A DNA stretch of 9,038 nucleotides from NCBI GenBank assembly GCA_946407325.1, contig CAMJNN010000046.1, forward strand, positions 1 through 9,038, read 5' to 3'. This document shows, one piece after another, positions 1 through 7,050 of this stretch. Under the pieces are notes generated by a model that had not been told where the DNA came from, ran no database searches, and saw nothing but the letters and a program-made list of their open reading frames with translations. Within the stretch, counting starts at the first letter, position 1. Each line of letters starts with the position of its first letter. The translations under genes were made by a program, and so were the position numbers. This DNA is from an uncultured Prevotellaceae bacterium (GTDB lineage: Bacteria > Bacteroidota > Bacteroidia > Bacteroidales > Bacteroidaceae).

Positions 1-620
1 TAGATATAGGTGTTACGCACCATGAACTCCTTCAAGATATCGTTCTGGATAGTACCAGCCATCTCTTCCAGCTTAGCGCCCTGCTCCAGACCTGCATTGA
101 TGTAGAATGCCATCACTGGCAACACACCACCGTTCATGGTCATTGACACAGACATCTTGTTCAAAGGAATACCGTTGAACAACACCTTCATGTTCTCCAG
201 TGAGCAGATAGACACACCTGCCTTACCCACATCACCTACTACACGAGCATTATCAGGGTCATAACCACGGTGGGTTGGAAGGTCGAATGCCACAGACAGA
301 CCTTTCTGACCTGATGCCAGGTTACGGCGATAGAATGCGTTTGACTCTTCAGCAGTAGAGAAACCTGCGTACTGACGGATGGTCCAAGGACGCAGAGGAT
401 ACATTGCTGAGTACGGGCCACGCAGGAATGGAGGAATACCAGACACGAAGTCAAGATGTTCCATACCCTCCAAGTCTTCCTTGGTATATGCGGGCTTTAC
501 ATGGATATGTTCTGGGGTTTCCCAGTCGGCAGTAACAGCATTAGCCTTCTGCCATGCAGCACCATCGGTAGCCTGACCCAGGGCTGCATATATATCTAAG
601 TTTTTAAAATCTTTTCTCAT
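1..620 (-). CDS. mutB: Methylmalonyl-CoA mutase large (catalytic) subunit, N-terminal part only
   Basis: Catalytic subunit of the adenosylcobalamin-dependent mutase that interconverts succinyl-CoA and (R)-methylmalonyl-CoA in the cytoplasm, on the succinate-propionate route of Bacteroidales. The ATG is at 620-618, and 206 codons run without a stop to the window edge. The rest, including the C-terminal B12-binding domain, lies outside; the family is usually a little over 700 residues. The visible part is the start of the substrate-binding TIM barrel. It has the family blocks [20 protein letters not shown] (residues 68-87), [13 protein letters not shown] (88-100), [10 protein letters not shown] (112-121), SVSMTMNG (157-164) and [18 protein letters not shown] (189-206). 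The start lies only 5 bases after the mutA stop, so the two genes are co-transcribed and probably translationally coupled. No strong Shine-Dalgarno site is visible. The identification is firm; only completeness cannot be judged. Confidence 0.97.
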   Translation of the reverse strand, partial: MRKDFKNLDIYAALGQATDGAAWQKANAVTADWETPEHIHVKPAYTKEDLEGMEHLDFVSGIPPFLRGPYSAMYPLRPWTIRQYAGFSTAEESNAFYRRNLASGQKGLSVAFDLPTHRGYDPDNARVVGDVGKAGVSICSLENMKVLFNGIPLNKMSVSMTMNGGVLPVMAFYINAGLEQGAKLEEMAGTIQNDILKEFMVRNTYI

Positions 621-625
621 GATGC

Positions 626-2476
626 TTACTTCTTCAATAATTTAGCGTTGTATTCCTTCATTGTTTCCAGCACGTTGCAACGAACATGGATGAAGTTCTC
701 GATACCCTCAGCCTTCAGATCCTCCATGCAAGCAGGAGCACCAGCTACGATAAACATCGCGCGGCCATTCAGGTACTTGAATGCTGGAACAGCATATTCT
801 GCATATTCATCATCGCTAGAGCAGAGCACCACGATGTCAGCGTCAGCTGCCAGAGCAGCATCAACACCTTCCTCAACAGTTGGGAAGCCCAGGTTGTCGA
901 TTACCTTGTAACCTGCGGTTGCCAAGAAGTTGCAAGAGAACTGTGCACGAGCCTGACGCATAGCCAGGTTACCGATGGTCAGCATGAAAGCGATAGGACG
1001 CTTAGCAGCAGCCTCAGTTTCCAGACGCAGAGCCTCAAACTCAGAAGCAGCACGGTCGAAATTCAGGGTAGCAATCTCCTTCTCACCCTCGCCACAACCA
1101 CAGCAGCAAGCCACTGGCTTCTTGCCATTGCTTACCTCGGTGAAGTTAGGATACTGGTTGGTACCTACGAGGATTTCCTTACGCTTAGCCACGTTAGCAT
1201 GACGGGTCTTGGTACTTTCAGCTACAGCCTCCTGTACCTTGCCAGCCTTCACCTGAGCCAAGAAGCCACCGTCTTCCTCAACAGCGAGGAACAACTTCCA
1301 AGCCTGCTCGGCGATAGCTACGGTGATGTTCTCGATGTAGTAAGAACCACCTGCTACGTCAACGATACGACCCATGTGGCTCTCTTCCTTCAGCAGCAAC
1401 TGCTGGTTGCGTGCCAGACGCTCTGAGAAGTCATTAGGCTCTTCATAAGTAACATCGAAAGGAGTAACTGTCATTGAATCCACACCACCCAGTGCAGCAC
1501 TCATGGCCTCTGTCTGTGTACGCAGCAGGTTCATGTGAGCGTCGAATACGCTGAGGTTATAGGTAGAGGTAACAGCATGCGTATGAATCTTGCAAGCCTC
1601 CTTGTTGTCGGTATAAGTAGCCATGATGTTCGCCCACAACAGACGAGCAGCACGGAACTTGGCAATTTCCATGAAGTAGTTAGGACTCACGCCCAGGTTG
1701 AAGCGCAGTTTCTGGTTAGCCAGCTCAGCAGGCACACCAGCTTCTGTCATCAGGTTGATGTATTCGTTACCCCAAGCCAGTGCATAACCCAGCTCCTGGT
1801 AGATGAATGAACCAGCATTCTGCAGGTTGAAGGCACCTACGCCCACTACCTGATACTGTGGCAGCTCAGCCGTTGCCTCAATCAGCGCCTTGATGGTATC
1901 AACGGCCTTAGGCATCTCGTGACCACGGGTCATCATCTTGCCGATGAAGTCGAAGTCCAGTGAGCCCTTCAGGTCAGCCATTGGGTAGTTGTTTTTCTTG
2001 AAGTAAGCCACCAGCAGGTTAGCCAGATTCACCACCTTCTTCTGGCAGCAGCAGAAGTTCAGTTCCACACATTGTGGCAGGATGCCGTTCAGCAATGTCT
2101 CAATGAACTTAGCATCTACCTCTGCATGACCCAGGTGGAATGCCAAAGAGTCAACGCCACGGTTCAGCACGTCCAAGGCCTTCTTGTTAGCCTCAGCAGG
2201 GTCTGTCACTTTCAGATCCTGGCGTACAAACCATGTGTTGTCTTTCTTTTTGTTACCTCTCAGATAAGGGAACTCGCCAGGGAGAGAGTTGATGGTCTTG
2301 AGGTCCTTCACATTCTCCAGGCGGTAGAAAGGATACACATTGAATCCTTCGTTTGTTCTCCAGACAAGTTTCTTGTCAAATGGAGCGCCTTTCAGGTCGG
2401 TAGTAATCTTCTCAACCCACTGTTCGGTAGTGGTCGGAGAGAACTCCTCGAAAAGCTTTTCTTTCAATTCTGCCAT
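626..2476 (-). CDS. mutA: Methylmalonyl-CoA mutase small subunit
   Basis: Non-catalytic partner of MutB in the heterodimeric mutase. The ORF is 616 residues, close to the family's usual size. Residues about 30-440 form a degenerate mutase barrel, with [12 protein letters not shown] (211-222), [21 protein letters not shown] (262-282) and [14 protein letters not shown] (372-385). Residues about 493-616 form the B12-binding-like fold. The cobalamin signature DxHxxG is absent: the aligned stretch around 502-523 reads [12 protein letters not shown]. This is expected, because in characterised heterodimeric mutases only the large subunit holds B12. Two cysteine clusters are unusual: C136 with C142-144, and C457-459 with C461 (CCCGCGEG). 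The second lies in the linker between barrel and B12-like domain. The start is supported by a Bacteroidota promoter about 55 bases upstream and by the N-terminal [12 protein letters not shown] block. It is the first gene of a mutA-mutB unit. Confidence 0.96.
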   Translation of the reverse strand: MAELKEKLFEEFSPTTTEQWVEKITTDLKGAPFDKKLVWRTNEGFNVYPFYRLENVKDLKTINSLPGEFPYLRGNKKKDNTWFVRQDLKVTDPAEANKKALDVLNRGVDSLAFHLGHAEVDAKFIETLLNGILPQCVELNFCCCQKKVVNLANLLVAYFKKNNYPMADLKGSLDFDFIGKMMTRGHEMPKAVDTIKALIEATAELPQYQVVGVGAFNLQNAGSFIYQELGYALAWGNEYINLMTEAGVPAELANQKLRFNLGVSPNYFMEIAKFRAARLLWANIMATYTDNKEACKIHTHAVTSTYNLSVFDAHMNLLRTQTEAMSAALGGVDSMTVTPFDVTYEEPNDFSERLARNQQLLLKEESHMGRIVDVAGGSYYIENITVAIAEQAWKLFLAVEEDGGFLAQVKAGKVQEAVAESTKTRHANVAKRKEILVGTNQYPNFTEVSNGKKPVACCCGCGEGEKEIATLNFDRAASEFEALRLETEAAAKRPIAFMLTIGNLAMRQARAQFSCNFLATAGYKVIDNLGFPTVEEGVDAALAADADIVVLCSSDDEYAEYAVPAFKYLNGRAMFIVAGAPACMEDLKAEGIENFIHVRCNVLETMKEYNAKLLKK

Positions 2477-2528
2477 TGTAATATCAGTTAGTTAAGTTTA
2501 AAAAATTGTTTCTTTCTAAAAAGCGGTG

Positions 2529-2536
2529 CAAAGGTA
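2529..2536 (-). promoter_or_regulatory. Probable mutAB promoter, -7 box
   Basis: Read on the minus strand this is TACCTTTG, an exact match to the Bacteroidota -7 consensus TAnnTTTG. The start point would be near 2523-2525, giving a leader of about 48 bases before mutA. A clear TTTG -33 box is not seen at the usual spacing; the nearest TTG (2567-2565) is too far. The leader is too short to hold a cobalamin riboswitch. The rest of the 122-base gap between the hexosaminidase and mutA shows no convincing terminator, so some read-through from the upstream gene is possible. Confidence 0.65.
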
Positions 2537-2598
2537 CAAAAAATTACACAGATACTCAGTCTATCAATAGTTAAAGAATGGTAATATTATATGTATAT

Positions 2599-4245
2599 TT
2601 ATCGAAACACATGTTGCGCAACTGTCCAGTTATGCATGTCGTAAATCTCCTTCAGTCGCTTCAGTCTGCCCAAGAAAGCATCATAGTCTTTCTTAGCTGG
2701 CTGCAACCACTGCACTTCCGCCAAAGCAGCCATACGGGGCAGTACCTGATATTCAATATGATGTGGATAAGCCACATACTCTGTCCACAGGTTAGCCTGC
2801 ACACCCAAGATGTGCTTTGCCTGGTCGGCAGCCAAGTCAGCAGCTACTGGTTCGAAGGAATAAACATCCTTTACTGTTTCGTTACCGCCAATCGACAGCG
2901 GTTCGTGTGAGATGTTGTCTGTCTGATAGTGGTCGAAATACATTGGCTTGTTAGGCGACATAATCACATCATGTCCCAACTTGGCAGCCTTTGCTCCTGG
3001 CTCGGCACCACGCCATGACATAATGGTAGAGGAGAGATCCACATTGCAGTTCAGCAGTTCATCCCAACCAATAAGTTTCTTGCCTTTCTCATGCAAGTAC
3101 TTCTCAACGCGACGGGTGAAATAGCCCTGCAAAAGATCTTCCTTTGAGCGACCTTCCTGTGCTACCAAGCCTTCTTCAGCAATACGCTTCTGGCAAAGCG
3201 GACACTCAGCCCAACGGGTACGTGGGCACTCGTCACCACCAATGTGTACATACTCAGAAGGGAAGATAGAGATTACCTCGTCCAGTACGCCCTCAATAAA
3301 CTTAAAGGTATCTTCCTTACCCATGCAGAGCACATCGGGGAAAACGCCCCAATTATGAGAGACCTCGTAAGGCCCACCTGTGCAACCTAATTCTGGATAA
3401 GAAGCCAATGCTGCCAGCATGTGACCAGGCATGTCAATCTCTGGGATAACGGTGATATAACGGTCAGCGGCATATTTCACAATCTCACGGCATTCTTCCT
3501 GTGTATAGAAACCGCCATGACGCACACCGTCATCGATACCTGAGTTCTTACCAACGGTGGTGCCTGAACGCCAAGCGCCCACCTCCGTCAGACGAGGATA
3601 CTGCTTAATCTCTATACGCCAGCCTTGGTCTTCGGTGAGGTGCCAGTGGAAACGGTTCATGCCGTGCAAGGCAATCAAGTCGATATATTCTTTCACCATA
3701 TCCACCGTGAAGAAGTGACGGGCACAGTCGAGCATCATGCCACGATAAGCATATCTTGGCGCGTCGGCAATATTGACAGCCGGCAGGGTAACATTCTGTG
3801 GTTTCTCCTTCAATACAGGTAACGACTTGCGTAAGGTCTGTATGCCGAGGAACACGCCTGCGGGCGTCCTACCACTGATTACCACCCCCGTAGCAGTCAC
3901 GTTGATGGTATAGCCTTCTTCATTCTGAATCTTTGGGTCAAGGGCGAGCAAGATGTTGCCTTTGGTAAATTGTGCCACCTTTGCCTTCGCAGGCATTGAC
4001 TGGTGACCAATCTTCAGCTGTGTCATCTCATTGATGTAGTCACACAAAAAATGAGCATTACGATGCATATCCGCATTGCCTTCCGGACAAACCACCTTGG
4101 TGGTCTCGCTCAATACAAATCCTGGTGCAGATAACTGATTCACCGTCTGGGGCAGAGGCACCACATCATAGTTAGCTACTTGAGCCATGAGGGCTCCCAT
4201 CGACAACATACATGTCATACAGAGAGATAAGAAGTGTTTCTTCAT
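2599..4245 (-). CDS. Exported beta-N-acetylhexosaminidase, GH20 family
   Basis: Removes terminal beta-linked GlcNAc or GalNAc from glycans such as host mucin glycans, chitooligosaccharides or glycoproteins. GH20 enzymes use substrate-assisted retaining catalysis. The protein has 548 residues. A type I signal peptide ends near residue 21 (GALMA, then Q), which places it in the periplasm or outside. Residues about 24-160 match the GH20 N-terminal beta domain. The catalytic barrel runs from about 163 to 515: R168 in YRGMMLDCARHF for substrate binding, HWHLTEDQGWRIEIK (200-214), PEIDMPGH (268-275), the catalytic pair D338-E339 in HIGGDECPRTRW, W394 in GWDELL and W487 in GVQANLWTEY. All key residues are present. 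It stops soon after the barrel, with no extra carbohydrate-binding module. It is transcribed away from the antiporter operon from its own promoter. The exact glycan target cannot be told from the sequence. Confidence 0.95.
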   Translation of the reverse strand: MKKHFLSLCMTCMLSMGALMAQVANYDVVPLPQTVNQLSAPGFVLSETTKVVCPEGNADMHRNAHFLCDYINEMTQLKIGHQSMPAKAKVAQFTKGNILLALDPKIQNEEGYTINVTATGVVISGRTPAGVFLGIQTLRKSLPVLKEKPQNVTLPAVNIADAPRYAYRGMMLDCARHFFTVDMVKEYIDLIALHGMNRFHWHLTEDQGWRIEIKQYPRLTEVGAWRSGTTVGKNSGIDDGVRHGGFYTQEECREIVKYAADRYITVIPEIDMPGHMLAALASYPELGCTGGPYEVSHNWGVFPDVLCMGKEDTFKFIEGVLDEVISIFPSEYVHIGGDECPRTRWAECPLCQKRIAEEGLVAQEGRSKEDLLQGYFTRRVEKYLHEKGKKLIGWDELLNCNVDLSSTIMSWRGAEPGAKAAKLGHDVIMSPNKPMYFDHYQTDNISHEPLSIGGNETVKDVYSFEPVAADLAADQAKHILGVQANLWTEYVAYPHHIEYQVLPRMAALAEVQWLQPAKKDYDAFLGRLKRLKEIYDMHNWTVAQHVFR

Positions 4246-4287
4246 AATATTGCTAATTTTAGGTTATTATTAGTCTTATTTACTATG

Positions 4288-4295
4288 CAAAAATA
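4288..4295 (-). promoter_or_regulatory. Probable promoter of the hexosaminidase gene, -7 box
   Basis: On the minus strand this reads TATTTTTG, matching TAnnTTTG. The start point would be near 4282-4284, about 38 bases before the ATG at 4245. Upstream on the minus strand is a T-rich tract (plus-strand A runs at 4304-4323) and no clean TTTG at the expected -33 distance. The match is therefore less certain than the plus-strand promoters of this gap. Confidence 0.5.
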
Positions 4296-4333
4296 CACAA
4301 CTCAAAAAAAAAATGAAAAAAAATGTCCAAATA

Positions 4334-4364
4334 TTTGCAGATAAAAAAAAAGTACGTACCTTTG
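4334..4364 (+). promoter_or_regulatory. Strong Bacteroidota-type promoter P1
   Basis: TTTG at 4334-4337 and TACCTTTG at 4357-4364 are separated by exactly 19 bases, an ideal match to the major sigma factor consensus of Bacteroidota. Transcription should start near 4368-4370. An intrinsic terminator follows at 4419-4452, so most transcripts from this promoter should be short. An 8-base perfect palindrome, GTACGTAC (4352-4359), overlaps the -7 box. Confidence 0.8.
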
Positions 4365-4368
4365 CAAT

Positions 4369-4452
4369 GTTCCAAATTTCATAGTTGGGGCATTGTTATG
4401 AATGAATTAATTGTTGGGAGAAGGTTGCCTGTGAAGGCAGCCTTCTTTTTTT
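4369..4452 (+). ncRNA. Candidate small RNA or attenuated leader, about 84 nt
   Basis: The interval is bounded by a consensus promoter on the left and an intrinsic terminator on the right, and a second promoter follows downstream for the next gene. That layout fits an independent small RNA. The alternative is a leader whose terminator controls read-through into the antiporter. No upstream segment complementary to the terminator arm was found, which weakens the attenuator reading. The only start codon inside (ATG at 4398) opens a frame that runs through the terminator and into the antiporter gene out of frame, so a leader peptide is unlikely. The family is not recognised. Confidence 0.5.
4419..4452 (+). 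terminator. Intrinsic terminator inside the divergent intergenic region
   Basis: The arms at 4419-4430 (AGAAGGTTGCCT) and 4435-4446 (AGGCAGCCTTCT) form a 12-pair stem with one G-U wobble. The loop is GTGA, a GNRA-type tetraloop. A run of seven T follows at 4446-4452. On the opposite strand the hairpin has no T run after it, so it works only in the plus direction. Confidence 0.88.
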
Positions 4453-4461
4453 GTGGCTTTA

Positions 4462-4493
4462 TTTCCATACATGAGAAGAAATATGTAACTTTG
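4462..4493 (+). promoter_or_regulatory. Promoter P2 of the antiporter operon
   Basis: TTTC at 4462-4465 (one mismatch to TTTG) is followed after 20 bases by TAACTTTG at 4486-4493. The start point should be near 4497-4500, about 22 bases before the antiporter ATG. It lies downstream of the terminator at 4419-4452, so the operon can be expressed independently of P1. Confidence 0.72.
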
Positions 4494-4521
4494 CAGCACA
4501 AAACAGATATAGGTATTATTT

Positions 4522-6183
4522 ATGGATTGGATTCAGAGTTTATTATGGGATACATCTTCAGTGGCACACATCGTGCTGCTTTATTCTTTTGTCATAGCCG
4601 CAGGCGTCTTCTTGGGTAAACAAAAGGTATATGGCGTATCATTAGGCGTCACTTTTGTGCTGTTCATGGGCATCCTCGCCGGTCATTTCGGTTTCACAGG
4701 CAATACCGATATCCTGCATTTCATCCGCGATTTTGGTTTGATACTCTTCGTATTCTGCATAGGCCTTCAGGTCGGTCCGTCGTTCTTCACCTCTTTCCAA
4801 CAAGGAGGTATCCGGCTCAACCTCTTGGCTACCGCCATCATCGCCTTAGACATCATTGTCACCTTGGCCATTTTCTATTTGGATGGCTCTGTCGAACTGC
4901 CTATGATGATTGGTGTGCTCTATGGTGCTGTGACCAACACCCCTGGTCTGGGTGCCGCACAAGAAGCCCTGAACCAGTTGGGCTATACGGGCGACCCCAT
5001 TGCCTTGGGCTACGCCTGTGCCTATCCTTTAGGTGTCATCGGCATCATTGGTGCCATCCTGCTTATTAAGCACCTTTTCAAGATTCACACCAAGGAGGAG
5101 GAGAAAGACTTGGAAGGACTCGAAGACACCAGCAAACAGCCTCATACGCTCTACCTCGAGGTCCGCAACGAAGCCATTGACGGCAAACAGCTGTTGGAGG
5201 TAAAGAGCCTTTCTGGCCGTAACTTCGTGGTATCACGCATCAAGCACAATGGTTTCGTTGACAGTCCTAACCAGGACACCATCTTTAATATAGGCGACCA
5301 GCTACGCATCGTGTGTGCAGAAGACGATGCTCCTGGCATCACCGCTTTCATCGGCCGTGAGGTAGAAGGTGTCAAGTGGGAAGACAAGCATTTCCCCCTG
5401 GTGTCTCGCCGCATCCTCGTCACTAAGTCTGAGATCAACGGTAAGAAGTTAGGCGATTTGCATTTCCGCAGCATGCACGGAGTAAATGTCACTCGTGTCA
5501 ACCGCTCCGGTATGGACCTCTTTGCGGCTCCTAACCTGAAGCTGCAGGTGGGCGACCGTGTGATGGCAGTAGGTCCGCAAGATGCTGTAGAGCTCGTGGC
5601 AAGGGTATTAGGTAACGAGATGAAGAAACTCGATGCGCCCAACATCATCACTATCTTCGTGGGCATCTTCATGGGTATCCTTATTGGTAGCATCCCCATC
5701 ATGTTCCCAGGCATCCCTACCCCCGTGAAGTTAGGTTTGGCAGGTGGTCCTTTGGTGGTGGCCATACTGATTGGCCGTTTTGGATACAAGTTCAAATTGG
5801 TTACCTACACCACCATGAGCGCCAACCTGATGTTGCGAGAGTTAGGCATCGTGTTATTCCTTGCCAGCGTGGGCATCGAAGCTGGAGAGAGCTTTGTCAA
5901 GACGGTGGTCGATGGCGGCGGTATGATGTATGTACTCTATGGTTTCATCATCACCATCATCCCGTTGCTTATCGTAGGCATCTTCGCTCGTTGGAAATAC
6001 AACCTGAACTACCTTACCCTGATGGGTCTCATCAGTGGTAGCTATACCCAACCGGCAGCTTTGGCATACGCCAACCAGCAGACGGACACCGATGCACCAT
6101 CCGTGGGCTACTCAACGGTCTATCCTTTGAGCATGTTCCTACGCATTATTGTCGGACAAGTGATATTATTAGCAATGATGTAA
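4522..6183 (+). CDS. AspT/YidE-type membrane antiporter with two RCK_C domains
   Basis: Inner-membrane transporter of the aspartate:alanine exchanger (AAEX) family, 553 residues, close to the usual family length. The architecture is symmetric. About five or six membrane segments lie in residues 14-182. Two TrkA-C/RCK_C-like cytoplasmic domains follow at about 207-285 and 290-365. A second group of about six segments lies at 374-552. Duplicated family motifs are visible: [10 protein letters not shown] (80-89) with [15 protein letters not shown] (136-150) in the first half, and [11 protein letters not shown] (449-459) with [13 protein letters not shown] (505-517) in the second. The family includes bacterial AspT, which exchanges aspartate for alanine, and YidE/YbjL of unknown substrate; the substrate here cannot be assigned. 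It is the first gene of a four-gene unit, 20 bases before the hydrolase. The start fits promoter P2 and begins shortly before the first membrane segment. Confidence 0.9.
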   Translation: MDWIQSLLWDTSSVAHIVLLYSFVIAAGVFLGKQKVYGVSLGVTFVLFMGILAGHFGFTGNTDILHFIRDFGLILFVFCIGLQVGPSFFTSFQQGGIRLNLLATAIIALDIIVTLAIFYLDGSVELPMMIGVLYGAVTNTPGLGAAQEALNQLGYTGDPIALGYACAYPLGVIGIIGAILLIKHLFKIHTKEEEKDLEGLEDTSKQPHTLYLEVRNEAIDGKQLLEVKSLSGRNFVVSRIKHNGFVDSPNQDTIFNIGDQLRIVCAEDDAPGITAFIGREVEGVKWEDKHFPLVSRRILVTKSEINGKKLGDLHFRSMHGVNVTRVNRSGMDLFAAPNLKLQVGDRVMAVGPQDAVELVARVLGNEMKKLDAPNIITIFVGIFMGILIGSIPIMFPGIPTPVKLGLAGGPLVVAILIGRFGYKFKLVTYTTMSANLMLRELGIVLFLASVGIEAGESFVKTVVDGGGMMYVLYGFIITIIPLLIVGIFARWKYNLNYLTLMGLISGSYTQPAALAYANQQTDTDAPSVGYSTVYPLSMFLRIIVGQVILLAMM

Positions 6184-6203
6184 CACTTTAAACTATACCA
6201 TAA

Positions 6204-7049
6204 ATGAAAAAACTATTTACATTAGCTCTGTCAGTCCTTTTGCTGACAAGCATTTCTGCACTGGCAGAGACAACAAGACTGACCATCGACGGCAGTAAAG
6301 GCAAGCTGTCGGCCATCATCCAGAAACCAGCTACTGCTCCAGGCGAGAAGATTCCAATGGTGATACTCATGCACGGCTTCATGGGCAACAAGGGTGGCTT
6401 TGCAGAAAGGGCAACCTTGTTTGATGTCATTGCCGACAAATTAGAGGCTCAGGGCATTGCCACACTTCGCTTCGACTTTAACGGTCATGGTGAGAGCGAG
6501 GGCGAGTTCTGGCAGATGACCGTTCCCAACGAGATAGAGGATGCCTTGAAAGTATATGAATATGTGCGCGATCTGCGTTATGTAAGCACTGTTTCCGTAT
6601 TGGGACACTCTCAAGGTGGCGTGGTAGCCAGCATGGTGGCAGGCAAGTTAGGCGCAGAAATCAAGAGTGCCGTACTCATGGCTCCTGCAGCAGTGTTGCG
6701 TGATGATGCTATCCGTGGCAGTACAATGGGAGCTACCTACGACCCGCTGAACCTCGAAGGCGACTGGATTGAGATGTTTGGCGGACGTGTCAAGCTGGGT
6801 ACCGAGTATATCCGCACAGCTTTCAACCTGCCTATCTACGAGACAGCTGTCAACTACAAAGGTGCTCTCTGCGTCATTCATGGCACGGGCGACAAAGTAG
6901 TGCCCTATACTTATGGCATCCGCTATACAGAGCAGTCCAACAATGCAGAGCTCTACATCCTGCATGGTGAGGATCATGGCTTCATGAAAGACATGGAACG
7001 TGCCACCGACATTGCAGTTGAATTCTTGTCCAGGAACCTTGTCAGGTAA
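6204..7049 (+). CDS. Exported alpha/beta hydrolase, feruloyl/cinnamoyl-esterase-like
   Basis: Serine hydrolase of 281 residues with a type I signal peptide (cleavage likely after ALA at 19-21), so it acts in the periplasm or outside. The alpha/beta-hydrolase core is complete. The oxyanion block is HGFMGNKGG (57-65), followed by LRFDFNGHGESEG (88-100). The nucleophile elbow is GHSQGG (134-139) with S136, the acid is D230 in HGTGDKVVP, and the base is H258 in GEDHGF. The order, the RFDFNGHGESEG block and the short cap resemble bacterial feruloyl/cinnamoyl esterases of the Est1E and LJ0536 type, which cut hydroxycinnamate esters from plant polysaccharides. Related folds hydrolyse many other esters and some peptides, so the substrate is inferred only. 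It sits between the antiporter and the deiminase-like gene, with a single base before the next ATG, so co-expression is very likely. Confidence 0.88.
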   Translation: MKKLFTLALSVLLLTSISALAETTRLTIDGSKGKLSAIIQKPATAPGEKIPMVILMHGFMGNKGGFAERATLFDVIADKLEAQGIATLRFDFNGHGESEGEFWQMTVPNEIEDALKVYEYVRDLRYVSTVSVLGHSQGGVVASMVAGKLGAEIKSAVLMAPAAVLRDDAIRGSTMGATYDPLNLEGDWIEMFGGRVKLGTEYIRTAFNLPIYETAVNYKGALCVIHGTGDKVVPYTYGIRYTEQSNNAELYILHGEDHGFMKDMERATDIAVEFLSRNLVR

Positions 7050-7050
7050 A

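Noticed and set aside
686..1426. Long plus-strand open frame of 246 codons opposite mutA
   Set aside because: It lies wholly antisense to the well-identified mutA gene, shows no domain pattern and has no promoter. It is a shadow of the coding strand.
2477..2598. Cobalamin riboswitch ahead of mutAB
   Set aside because: The enzyme uses B12, so I looked for one. The gap is only 122 bases, AT-rich, and the predicted leader is about 48 bases with no B12-box-like sequence or extended folding.
4323..4619. Plus-strand open frame of 98 codons through the divergent gap
   Set aside because: It passes through the promoter P1, the intrinsic terminator and promoter P2, and overlaps the antiporter in another frame. 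A short leader peptide from the ATG at 4398 was considered and dropped because the frame does not close before the terminator.
5151..5795. Minus-strand open frame of 214 codons opposite the antiporter
   Set aside because: The antiporter frame has clear family motifs here. The reverse frame has low-complexity composition rich in Ser, Pro, Met and Arg, typical of a shadow.
7000..7050. Upstream ATG at 7000 as start of the deiminase-like lipoprotein
   Set aside because: It would add 17 residues in front of a clean lipoprotein signal peptide and overlap the hydrolase gene by 50 bases. The ATG at 7051 fits both the signal and the gene spacing.
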